DNA of 33,408 bases from an uncultured Bacteroidota bacterium. Lineage in GTDB: Bacteria > Bacteroidota > Bacteroidia > Bacteroidales > 4484-276. Positions 15,182-23,230 of the stretch are shown here, piece after piece (position 1 is the stretch's first letter; every line of letters starts with the position of its first letter). The stretch is from NCBI GenBank assembly GCA_903944895.1, contig CAJATL010000113.1:1-33408 (forward strand), given 5' to 3'. Below the pieces are notes generated by a model. That model had not been told where the DNA came from. It ran no database searches and worked only from the letters and a program-made list of their open reading frames with translations. A program made the translations under genes and the position numbers.

Positions 15182-16033
15182 ATGAACATTTCACAGCTGA
15201 AAGACAGCATCAGTGTAGCCGACTACTTAAGCTCTATCGGAATGAAACCATCACGAAAATATTCCGGTCATAACTGGTATCATTCACCATTTCATCAGGA
15301 TAAAAACCCATCATTCGTGGTAAACATAAAGAAAAACCTTTGGTTTGATCTTTCATCAGGTAAAGGTGGCGATTTAATCGAGATGGTAAAGATGTTACAC
15401 CAAACAGATGTTGCAGGAGCAATTGTCGCGCTCTCAGGCAATGATCCAGTAAAACCTGTTTATCCTTTATGCCTGCAAAATTCTACTGCTGTCCAGGGGG
15501 GTAAAATTGAGATTAGTCAGATGCGACCCATCAACAGCCCAGCGTTGATACAATACCTTCTGGATCGCAGGATACCGTTATGTATTGCGCGGAAATATTT
15601 AAAAGAGGCTCATTACACCACAGGACAAGAAAAGCGGTATTTTGCTCTTGCGTTTCAAAATGACCATGGTGGATTTGCTTTGCGTAATAAATTCTGGAAA
15701 GGCTCAAACAGCCCTGCGTACTTTACCACAATCCCTGGCAAATCGAATAGCCAGATCAATCTTTTTGAGGGTGTATTCGACTTCCTTTCTGCCCTGGTAT
15801 TTTTTAATACAGATACACCAAAGTTCGACTGCCTCATTTTAAATTCTACCTCGCATTTAAATAATGCTTTATCCTTACTTCATGCCTACCAACGTGTAAA
15901 TCTATTCCTGGATAACGACAAAACCGGTTACCAGTGCACAGCAAAAGTCTGTGAAGCTCATCAAAATGTGATTGACTATGCTTCTAAAATCTACCCGGAG
16001 CATAATGATTTTAATGATTTCCTGAAAAGTTGA
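15182..16033 (+). CDS. toprim-domain primase-like protein with degenerate CHC2 zinc finger
   Basis: 283 residues from the ATG at 15182; an upstream ATG at 15152 would add 10 residues. The N-terminal region follows the CHC2 primase pattern: YHSPFHQDKNPSF near 33-45 and LWFDLSSGKGGDLIEMV near 53-69. However, the zinc-binding Cys residues are replaced (SPFH for CPFH, DLSSG for the CxxC segment), as is frequent in primase-like proteins of Bacteroidetes mobile elements. A toprim domain follows: LFEGVFDFLSAL with catalytic Glu near 195, and LFLDNDKTG with the DxD pair near 244-246. It would prime replication of the element together with the helicase at 13598. An alternative is a mobilisation-linked toprim protein. 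Confidence 0.82.
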   Translation: MNISQLKDSISVADYLSSIGMKPSRKYSGHNWYHSPFHQDKNPSFVVNIKKNLWFDLSSGKGGDLIEMVKMLHQTDVAGAIVALSGNDPVKPVYPLCLQNSTAVQGGKIEISQMRPINSPALIQYLLDRRIPLCIARKYLKEAHYTTGQEKRYFALAFQNDHGGFALRNKFWKGSNSPAYFTTIPGKSNSQINLFEGVFDFLSALVFFNTDTPKFDCLILNSTSHLNNALSLLHAYQRVNLFLDNDKTGYQCTAKVCEAHQNVIDYASKIYPEHNDFNDFLKS

Positions 16034-16310
16034 AAAGCATGTGAATCCGGATAATATCAAGTTTTCCAGAAGATAATAAAACCCGTTTTCGGAAATTGCC
16101 GTTTGCCTTCTGTCTAATCGAAAAAACAGAATAATATGGTACGATGTCTGAAATTACACACAAATGCAAAGTCATCTTACATAATTTGAGCTTACAATAG
16201 GGATTTGTATTTTTACATAAACACAAACTGGGGAAAAAACTAAAGTAATACTGTTTACATTTGAGGCTCGGGCATTTTCGGAATCGCGTGCTAATTTTAC
16301 AATCGTTTTC
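16034..16310. other. spacer between the replication module and the defence cargo
   Basis: About 280 bp, AT-rich, without a credible gene, terminator or repeat that I can support. It separates the end of the primase-like gene from the hsdR promoter. Confidence 0.5.
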
Positions 16311-16339
16311 TTTGATTCAAACTTCTTTTTCTATCTTTG
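16311..16339 (+). promoter_or_regulatory. promoter of the hsdR-led defence operon
   Basis: TTTG (16311-16314), a 17-bp spacer and TATCTTTG (16332-16339) match the Bacteroidetes -33/-7 consensus. The predicted transcript has a leader of about 210 nt before the hsdR ATG at 16555, containing no gene that I can support. No other clear promoter is seen up to hsdM, so this may drive the whole operon. Confidence 0.55.
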
Positions 16340-16554
16340 AGCCTAATATTTTAAATAAAGGGTTGGTAAATAGCTTCACGCAATGAATTTTCCAAAAATA
16401 TGGGAACAAAAATTAGTAATACAACTACACAAATTCTGATTCGTCTTTTTCACTTTGACTTAGAACTTGATAGCATCCAATTTCCAAAGCCCTTATCTTA
16501 CAGATAGTTACTTAAATGAAACGTCCAAAATCCCTAAATTTAGATCTTAAATAA

Positions 16555-19389
16555 ATGCCTAACCAAAACCCCGAACAAAAAGCAAGAGACAATATCGACA
16601 ACGCCCTTGAGCTGAGTGGTTGGATTATCCAGGGGATCAGGCGAGTAAATCTTCATGCAGGAATTGGTGTTGCAGTTAAAGAATACCTGACCGATGTTGG
16701 CCCTGCCGACTACGTTTTATTTGTTGATGGCAAACCCTGTGGAGTGGTTGAAGCAAAACGGGAAGAAGAAGGGCATAAATTAAGTGTTCATGAAGACCAG
16801 ACCGAAGGCTATGCTACGGCTAAACTCAAGCATCTCAAAAATGAGCCATTACCCTATGTTTACATCAGTACAGGCGAAATAACCCGTTTTACCGATTTTA
16901 CCGACCCAAAGCCTCGGGCAAGAGAAGTTTTTAGTTTTCACCGGCCAGAAACATTGCGAGACTGGCTTAAAAAAGATAAATCGCTCAGGAAAAGATTGCA
17001 TGATTTACCTGTCCTGAAAACTGACGGTTTACGGGAATGCCAAATCAATGCAATTACGAATCTGGAAATTTCCTTTAAGGAAAACCGTCCAAGAGCATTG
17101 ATACAAATGGCAACCGGTTCCGGTAAGACATTCACGGCCATCACCACAATTTACCGTTTGCTGAAATTCGCTAAAGCAAAACGTGTTTTGTTCCTGGTTG
17201 ACACCAAAAACCTTGGCGAGCAGGCCGAACAGGAATTTATGGCTTTCGTCCCAAACGACGACAATCGCAAGTTTACCGAACTTTACAATGTCCAACGATT
17301 AAAATCGAGCTATATCGCCACCGATAGCCAGGTTTGCATCAGCACCATCCAGCGGTTATATTCCATTTTAAAAGGAACCGAACTGGACGAAAAAGCTGAA
17401 GAAGAAAACCCGAACGAACGGAAATACCAGCCCAAAGAAATTCCTCCGGTTGAGTACGATCCCAAAATGCCCATCGAGTTTTTCGACTTTATTGTGATTG
17501 ATGAGTGCCACAGGAGCATTTACAATTTATGGAAACAAGTGCTGGAATATTACGATGCTTTTGAAATTGGATTAACGGCCACACCCGACAAACGAACCAT
17601 TGGTTATTTTGATCAAAACATGGTGAGCGAATATTCGCACGAAATGGCTGTTGCCGATGGTGTAAATGTGGGCTATGATGTTTATACTATCGAAACAAGG
17701 ATATCCCGGCAAGGTGCCACCCTTTGGCAGGGCGAATACATCGAGCACCGGGAGCGGTTGAGCCGTAAAAAAAGGATGGAATTGCAGGATGAAGACGAAC
17801 AGTATTCAGCTCAACAGTTGGATAAGGATGTTGTAAATCCCAACCAGATCAGGACCATCATCAGAACCTTTAAAGAAAAATTGCCAATCTTATTTGAAGA
17901 GCGATACGACAAAAACGGGAATTTTGAAGTTCCAAAAACTTTAATCTTTGCCAAAACCGACAGCCATGCCGACGATATTATCCAAATTGTGAGGGAAGAA
18001 TTTGCCGAAGAAAACCGTTTCTGCAAAAAGATAACTTACACCTCCGAAAAAGACAGGAAGGATGCTGATGACAACATCATCGAAAAAGGTGAAGACCCGA
18101 AAAGTACGCTGGCCCAGTTTCGAAACGGATACCACCCGCGCATTGCTGTAACCGTTGATATGATTGCAACAGGCACGGATGTGAAACCTCTGGAATGCTT
18201 GCTTTTTATGCGCGATGTGAAAAGCAGGAATTATTTTGAACAAATGAAAGGCCGGGGCACCAGAACCATTGACCTGGATAATCTGAAAAAGGTTACACCC
18301 ACTGCCAGATTTACCAAAGACCATTTTGTGATTGTTGATGCCATCGGTGTTACTAAAACTTTAAAAACCGACAGCCGGCCATTGGAGAAAAAGCCGGGCG
18401 TGCCGTTGAAAGAATTATTGCAGGCCATTGCTGTAGGTGCCAGGGACGAAGAATTGTTTACTTCGATAGCTAACCGGTTGACCCGATTAGACAAGCAGAT
18501 TACACCAAAGGAAAAACAGAAGTTTACTGAAAAAGCTAATGGAAAAACCGTGTCACAGGTTGTAAAAGACCTGCTGAACGCTTTTAATCCGGATGTAATC
18601 GAAAATGTAGAAACACGAATCACAAATGAAAAATCCGGGGCTTCTCCTTTTGAAATTGAACAAACAGTGAAACGGGAAATGGAGAAAATCCAAAACGAAG
18701 CTGCCAGGGTGTTTACCGGTGAACTGAACGAATACATCGAAAATGTCCGAAAAGCTCATGAACAACGGATTGATATCAGCAATCCCGATGAAGTGATAAA
18801 TGTAGGCTGGGACAAAGACAACACGGAAAAAGCAAATGAACTGGTAAAAGATTTTGCTGCATGGATGGAACAAAACAGGAATGAATTAACTGCATTGCAG
18901 ATATTCTACAACCAGCCATTCCGCAGACGGGAACTCACTTACACGATGATAAAGGAGGTTTTGGAAAAACTTCTGAACGAAAAGCCTAACCTGGCTCTGA
19001 TGAACGTATGGAGGGCTTTTGCTTCGACAAGCTCTGCAACTACCGAGGTGACCGGTTCCCCAAAAACAGATTTAATGGCTTTGGTTTCGTTGATAAGAAA
19101 GATATGCGGAATTGATAGTACACTTACAGCTTACGACAAAACGGTGGATAAGAATTTCCAGGACTGGGCATTTGCCAGGCAGGCCGGCAATGCTCCGAAA
19201 TTTACCGAAGAACAAATGCAATGGCTGCGAATGATAAAAGATTATGTAACAAACAGTTTCCATATCGAAAAAGATGATTTCGATTTGAATCCATTTAATG
19301 CACAGGGCGGGTTAGGGAAAATGTGGCAACTGTTTGGTGAACAGACCGATGAAATTATTAACGAATTAAATGAGGCGTTGGCGGCATAA
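16555..19389 (+). CDS. hsdR: type I restriction enzyme, endonuclease/translocase subunit R
   Basis: 944 residues, normal for the EcoEI-like HsdR group. The N-terminal PD-(D/E)xK nuclease has Asp52 (ADYVLFVDGK) and Glu66-x-Lys68 (VVEAKRE). The SF2 translocase follows: Walker A MATGSGKTFTAI at about 185-196, DECH at 316-319, GLTATPDKRT, and the later motif TVDMIATGTDVKPLECLLFM with MKGRGTRT. The C-terminal EcoEI_R region (about 680-930) carries the long helical part. It would cut DNA distally after ATP-driven translocation, in complex with HsdM and HsdS. It overlaps hsdS by one base (TAATG), so the two are coupled. It is unusual that hsdM is not adjacent: it lies 6 kb downstream beyond four other genes. 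Confidence 0.97.
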   Translation: MPNQNPEQKARDNIDNALELSGWIIQGIRRVNLHAGIGVAVKEYLTDVGPADYVLFVDGKPCGVVEAKREEEGHKLSVHEDQTEGYATAKLKHLKNEPLPYVYISTGEITRFTDFTDPKPRAREVFSFHRPETLRDWLKKDKSLRKRLHDLPVLKTDGLRECQINAITNLEISFKENRPRALIQMATGSGKTFTAITTIYRLLKFAKAKRVLFLVDTKNLGEQAEQEFMAFVPNDDNRKFTELYNVQRLKSSYIATDSQVCISTIQRLYSILKGTELDEKAEEENPNERKYQPKEIPPVEYDPKMPIEFFDFIVIDECHRSIYNLWKQVLEYYDAFEIGLTATPDKRTIGYFDQNMVSEYSHEMAVADGVNVGYDVYTIETRISRQGATLWQGEYIEHRERLSRKKRMELQDEDEQYSAQQLDKDVVNPNQIRTIIRTFKEKLPILFEERYDKNGNFEVPKTLIFAKTDSHADDIIQIVREEFAEENRFCKKITYTSEKDRKDADDNIIEKGEDPKSTLAQFRNGYHPRIAVTVDMIATGTDVKPLECLLFMRDVKSRNYFEQMKGRGTRTIDLDNLKKVTPTARFTKDHFVIVDAIGVTKTLKTDSRPLEKKPGVPLKELLQAIAVGARDEELFTSIANRLTRLDKQITPKEKQKFTEKANGKTVSQVVKDLLNAFNPDVIENVETRITNEKSGASPFEIEQTVKREMEKIQNEAARVFTGELNEYIENVRKAHEQRIDISNPDEVINVGWDKDNTEKANELVKDFAAWMEQNRNELTALQIFYNQPFRRRELTYTMIKEVLEKLLNEKPNLALMNVWRAFASTSSATTEVTGSPKTDLMALVSLIRKICGIDSTLTAYDKTVDKNFQDWAFARQAGNAPKFTEEQMQWLRMIKDYVTNSFHIEKDDFDLNPFNAQGGLGKMWQLFGEQTDEIINELNEALAA

Positions 19390-20603
19390 TGAGCAAAGTC
19401 AAAGACATACCAAAGCATTGGCAAATCAAAAAGTTAGGCGAAGTGTGCAAAATATTGCCTGGTTATGGCTTTCCATTAAATTTTCAAGGTTCAAAAGCTG
19501 GCAAATATCCTTTTTATAAAGTTGGCGACATTTCAAAAAATGTAAAAGCGGGAAATAGGCAACTTGAGCTTTGTGATAATTTTATTGACGAAGAAACATT
19601 ACTGAAAATTAAAGCCATACCATATCCAAAAAACACTATTGTTTTTGCAAAAATCGGTGAAGGGTTAAAGTTAAATAGAAGAGCGATTATTAAAACTCCC
19701 GGTATTGTTGACAATAATGCAATAGGTCTTAAAGCAATTGAAAATATCTGTAGTGACTTATTCCTGTATAATTTTCTAACAACTGTTAAACTTGAAGATT
19801 ATTCTAAAGCAACTACGGTTCCTTCTGTCAGAAAATCGGAAATCGAAGATATTCCTTTTCTTCTTCCCCCGCTCCCCGAGCAACTCGCCATCGTTTCCAA
19901 AATTGAAGAACTACTCAGTGATCTGGAAAACGGCAAACAACAACTGCAAATCGCCCAACAGCAATTAAAAATTTACAGGCAAAGTTTGTTGAAATGGGCG
20001 TTTGAAGGAAAACTCACCGACAAAAATGTGAAAGATGGTGAATTACCGAAGGGGTGGAAGTGGGTGAAAATTGAAGATGCAGCATTGTCATTAGACAACA
20101 AAAGAAAGCCCATCAACAAAAGTGAAAGACTTAGTCGAGTTGGAGACTTTCCTTATTATGGAGCAAATGGAAGGGTAGGATGGATAAATGATTTCATTTT
20201 TGATGAAACATTAATTTGTGTTGTTGAGGATGAAACATTTACTGGCAGAATTATCCCTTTTTCTTATAAAATTACTGGTAAAACTTGGGTCAATAATCAT
20301 GCGCATGTATTAAAACCAAAGGATAATACAAACCTCGATTTCCTTAATCATCAATTAAGCTTTTATCCTTTTTTACCATTGACAACCGGCACAACTGGCA
20401 GAAAGAAATTAACTAAGAGCGCTTTAATGAATGCTCCCATAAAACTGTGTTCCTTGGTAGAACAGCAACTCATCGTTGACGAATTAGAAAGCAAACTCAC
20501 AGTTTGCGATAAAATAGAAGAAACCATCAGCCAAAGTTTGCAGCAAGCCGAAACTTTAAGGCAGAGCATTTTAAAAAAGGCGTTTGAGGGGAAACTAATT
20601 TAA
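19389..20603 (+). CDS. hsdS: type I restriction enzyme, specificity subunit S
   Basis: 404 residues with the standard two-half layout. The first target-recognition domain is at about 10-150. The central conserved coiled coil is at about 155-205 (LPPLPEQLAIVSKIEELLSD, LKIYRQSLLKWAFEGKLTDK). The second TRD is at about 210-345, and the distal coiled coil at about 350-404 (EQQLIVDELESKLTVCDKIE, AETLRQSILKKAFEGKLI). The TRDs decide the bipartite target; it cannot be predicted here. The start overlaps the hsdR stop. The last 90 bp of the gene reappear in the scar at 23134-23219, including an exact 28-bp copy of 20518-20545. Confidence 0.96.
   Translation: MSKVKDIPKHWQIKKLGEVCKILPGYGFPLNFQGSKAGKYPFYKVGDISKNVKAGNRQLELCDNFIDEETLLKIKAIPYPKNTIVFAKIGEGLKLNRRAIIKTPGIVDNNAIGLKAIENICSDLFLYNFLTTVKLEDYSKATTVPSVRKSEIEDIPFLLPPLPEQLAIVSKIEELLSDLENGKQQLQIAQQQLKIYRQSLLKWAFEGKLTDKNVKDGELPKGWKWVKIEDAALSLDNKRKPINKSERLSRVGDFPYYGANGRVGWINDFIFDETLICVVEDETFTGRIIPFSYKITGKTWVNNHAHVLKPKDNTNLDFLNHQLSFYPFLPLTTGTTGRKKLTKSALMNAPIKLCSLVEQQLIVDELESKLTVCDKIEETISQSLQQAETLRQSILKKAFEGKLI
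20518..20545 (+). repeat. 28-bp direct repeat, copy 1 (inside the hsdS 3' end)
   Basis: Exact copy of 23137-23164; it begins AAGAAACCATCAGCC. The two copies flank the MBL and SIR2 genes and lie within a longer diverged match that runs to both stop codons. Confidence 0.95.
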
Positions 20604-20613
20604 AACTTACGAT

Positions 20614-21858
20614 ATGACACGTGAAATAGAAGCTAATTTTGAATTTCATCCTGTTGGCCAAGGGTGTTTTTACACTGGTACGATTAAAAATGGCGGTAGA
20701 ATAAAAAATAAGTTCCATTTCGTATATGATTGTGGAACAAAATCGAAGATGTTTTTTCTCGATAAGGAAATTAAGAAGTACAAAAACCAATTGGAAAATA
20801 ATTCGATTGATCTCCTTATTATTTCGCATTTTGATGAAGATCACGTAAATGGTGTAATTGATTTGCTGAAAAATACTCATTGTAAGCGGCTGGTTATACC
20901 ATATTACCACCCCCTTCAACGATTGCTACTTTTCGCTTTAAGTTCTTCGTTGGACGATGAATATATCTTAATGTTAATAGATCCAATTGCATACTTTGCA
21001 GATGAAAATCGCTTCAAAATTGATGAAATAGTAGTTATTGCAGGAAATGAAAATAGCGATCCCCCGCAAAGTACAGAACTTTTACCTTTATCCCCTTATG
21101 ACAACGAGCAAAGGCGCAATTTTCCTGAAAGACTTGAATTAGAAAGTATGGAAGGGAAAAATGACTATGACCTTGAAACACGTATTTTACAACACGAAAA
21201 CAGATCTACAGGGTATCGAAATACATTTTTTCAAGAAGTCCCTGGCAAGATGATAATTTCAGGTAAAGTTTGGGAATTCGTTTTTTATTTGCGCGACTTT
21301 ATTGAGACCCAAACAATCAGGGCGTTTAAAATTGAAATTGATCAATTATTAAATGGTAATTCCCTGAAAATGCTTTTCAACAAAGAATTTAGAGATAAGG
21401 TTAGAGAAATCTATAAATTAAAATTTAAAGACATTAATATTACTTCTTTGTGCATGTTTCATGGTCATCTTTTTCATCATAAAATTGCGGAATATATCAT
21501 GACTGGTCATTATCTTCATGAGTATTGTGAATTTGAGAAGCATTTAGGTACATTATTAACCGGCGATATTAATTTGTCTTCTACTGAATGGCTAAACCAT
21601 TTTACAAAGTATTATCAATCCTTTTTGCCTCGTGTTAGAATTTTTCAAGTGCCTCATCATGGTTCAAGGAAAAGCTGGAATTTCAAAAATTTTAATGGTA
21701 TAAATACTTTTAGTACTTATGTAATAAATCATGGAGTGGGTAGATCATCTCATCCATCGGCTGATGTTATTTTGAATATAGAAAATAATTGTCAAAATGG
21801 GAGAATATTCCTCAATAATGAAGTCAATGAGATGCGTTATACTGAGCTATATTTATAA
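20614..21858 (+). CDS. metallo-beta-lactamase-fold hydrolase of the ComEC/Rec2-like type, defence-associated
   Basis: 414 residues, no signal peptide or membrane helices. MBL signatures: ISHFDEDHVNG (the HxDxDH motif as His72, Asp74, Asp76, His77), LLTGDIN near 314-320, VPHHGSRKSW near 346-355, and INHGVGRSSHPS near 371-382. The HHGS and terminal SHPS pattern is that of ComEC-type MBL domains, some of which act on nucleic acid. The middle insert of about 150 residues (180-310) is unlike the standard fold. It starts 10 bp after hsdS and precedes a SIR2-like gene. I know no named defence system with exactly this pair, so a nuclease or signal-hydrolase partner of the SIR2 protein is inference. 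Confidence 0.8.
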   Translation: MTREIEANFEFHPVGQGCFYTGTIKNGGRIKNKFHFVYDCGTKSKMFFLDKEIKKYKNQLENNSIDLLIISHFDEDHVNGVIDLLKNTHCKRLVIPYYHPLQRLLLFALSSSLDDEYILMLIDPIAYFADENRFKIDEIVVIAGNENSDPPQSTELLPLSPYDNEQRRNFPERLELESMEGKNDYDLETRILQHENRSTGYRNTFFQEVPGKMIISGKVWEFVFYLRDFIETQTIRAFKIEIDQLLNGNSLKMLFNKEFRDKVREIYKLKFKDINITSLCMFHGHLFHHKIAEYIMTGHYLHEYCEFEKHLGTLLTGDINLSSTEWLNHFTKYYQSFLPRVRIFQVPHHGSRKSWNFKNFNGINTFSTYVINHGVGRSSHPSADVILNIENNCQNGRIFLNNEVNEMRYTELYL

Positions 21859-21975
21859 ATGTGATTTTGCAATCGCTGGGGTTCGACTACTTAATTTAAC
21901 AGATTTTCACAGGAGTTAAAATAAAGGCAAATTTTTTTTAGGAGGGTATTTTTAAAGAATATTTTAGGTATAAAT

Positions 21976-23010
21976 ATGATGAAAGAAAGTTATACAGGCA
22001 AAAAAGCGTTTTTTTTAGGGAATGGAATTCATAGGACTGAAAATAATAATGGAATCTCATGGGGTAAATTATTGCAACAAATATCAACATACTTCAGTAT
22101 TGATACTGACTTGAAAAACGAGCTGAAACCTTTCCCACTGACTTTTGAAGAGATGTTATATGCTAAGGAAGGTAGAAATGAATTTCAGAGCAAATTAAGG
22201 AACCTTAAATCTAAAATTTCCCTAACTCTTTTAAACAATGAAAATAAGTTGGTGGATAATGAAATTCACATAGGATTTATGAAAAGTGGTATAAAAGAAA
22301 TTATCACGACTAATTATGACTATAATCTAGAATCATCAATCATCGCAAATTTCCTAGCAACAAAAACGGAATATTCAATAAATAATCTTGAATCAAAACA
22401 TAGTTTATATCGTGGTTATAAAGTTGAAAACATAACAGTCAGACACATTCATGGGGAGCTAAAGCACAACAGAAATATCGAAATCTCTGACAAGAGTTAT
22501 CCTGAAGAATCAATTATGATTGGATTTAAGCACTATTCAGATTACTTTGCAAAAATCCAAAGTATAGTTAAAGGTGATAGCGGTAAACAAAGTGAAACTG
22601 AGAAAAAGAGTTTGTTGGTTAGGATAAGGGATAGTGACACCAATAAAATCTGGACTGATTTATTTTTTACCCACCATTTAATCATTGCAGGTTTTTCTTT
22701 AGATTTTTCAGAAAACCATTTATGGTGGCTTTTAATTCAAAGAGAAGAACTAAAAAGGAAAAGCAATAAATTGGATGTTCGTATCAACAATGAAATTACT
22801 TTTTGCATTCCAATACTTCCAAAGGATTCAATTTCTTACAAAATAAACACTGAGGAGGATTTCAATAAACTTTATAAAAATAAACTTAACGAACAAAAAA
22901 ATAAAGGAGTTACCGATATCTTAAAATCCTTAAAAGTAAACATCAACCAAATTGAATGTAAAAATTATCGGGAATTTTATCTTAAGGTAATTGATTATTA
23001 TAGAAACTAA
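21976..23010 (+). CDS. SIR2-like (SIR2_2-type) protein, probable NAD+-consuming defence effector
   Basis: 344 residues. SIR2 Rossmann motifs: AFFLGNGIHR near 11-20 (nucleotide-binding GN), EIITTNYDYNLE near 108-119 (Asn113, Asp115), RHIHGEL near 156-162 (His159 in the catalytic position) and LIIAGFSLDFSENHLWWLL near 235-253. The same set occurs in SIR2 domains of Thoeris ThsA, DSR and other abortive-infection systems that deplete NAD+. There is no membrane segment. Two Met codons at 21976 and 21979 are both possible starts. A 117-bp gap separates it from the MBL gene without an evident promoter or terminator. The hsdM'/hsdS' scar begins 8 bp after its stop. Confidence 0.82.
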   Translation: MMKESYTGKKAFFLGNGIHRTENNNGISWGKLLQQISTYFSIDTDLKNELKPFPLTFEEMLYAKEGRNEFQSKLRNLKSKISLTLLNNENKLVDNEIHIGFMKSGIKEIITTNYDYNLESSIIANFLATKTEYSINNLESKHSLYRGYKVENITVRHIHGELKHNRNIEISDKSYPEESIMIGFKHYSDYFAKIQSIVKGDSGKQSETEKKSLLVRIRDSDTNKIWTDLFFTHHLIIAGFSLDFSENHLWWLLIQREELKRKSNKLDVRINNEITFCIPILPKDSISYKINTEEDFNKLYKNKLNEQKNKGVTDILKSLKVNINQIECKNYREFYLKVIDYYRN

Positions 23011-23018
23011 AAAATATA

Positions 23019-23219
23019 ATGAGCATTAACACTTCAAGTGAAGAATCAAAAGTATGGTCATTTTGCAATCCATTCAGTGATACCGGTGTTGGTTAAGGAG
23101 AATATTTAACACAATTCTTAAATGGCAACAAAATAAAAGAAACCATCAGCCAAAGTTTGCAGCACATTGAAATATTAAGGCAAAGTATTCTGAAGAAAGC
23201 ATTTATTGGAAAATTATAA
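23019..23219 (+). pseudogene. in-frame hsdM'-hsdS' chimeric scar with one nonsense codon
   Basis: The frame from ATG 23019 reads SINTSSEESKVWSFCNPFSD then TGVG, a TAA stop, then GEYLTQFLNG. This aligns residue by residue with the start of HsdM at 25442 (SNNTSSIVSKVWSFCNPLRD, VGVGYGDYLEQL), and the stop replaces Tyr26. After FLNGN the frame switches without a shift to an HsdS C-terminus, KIKETISQSLQHIEILRQSI then LKKAFIGKL, matching the end of the HsdS at 19389-20603. It is therefore the remnant of an hsdM-hsdS pair whose middle (roughly 2.7 kb) was deleted in frame, later inactivated by a Tyr-to-stop change. It separates the SIR2 gene from the AAA gene. Confidence 0.88.
23137..23164 (+). repeat. 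28-bp direct repeat, copy 2 (inside the hsdM'-hsdS' scar)
   Basis: Identical to 20518-20545 in hsdS. Homologous recombination between the copies would remove the MBL-SIR2 module and still leave an intact hsdS reading frame with a near-identical end. Confidence 0.95.
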
Positions 23220-23230
23220 CAAAAGACGAA

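Noticed and set aside
18231-18737. 168-codon minus-strand open frame inside hsdR
   Set aside because: Shadow of hsdR, whose frame is fully supported by motifs throughout.
21880-21895. GGGGTTCGACTAC resembling a tRNA T arm
   Set aside because: No acceptor, D or anticodon stems can be built around it.
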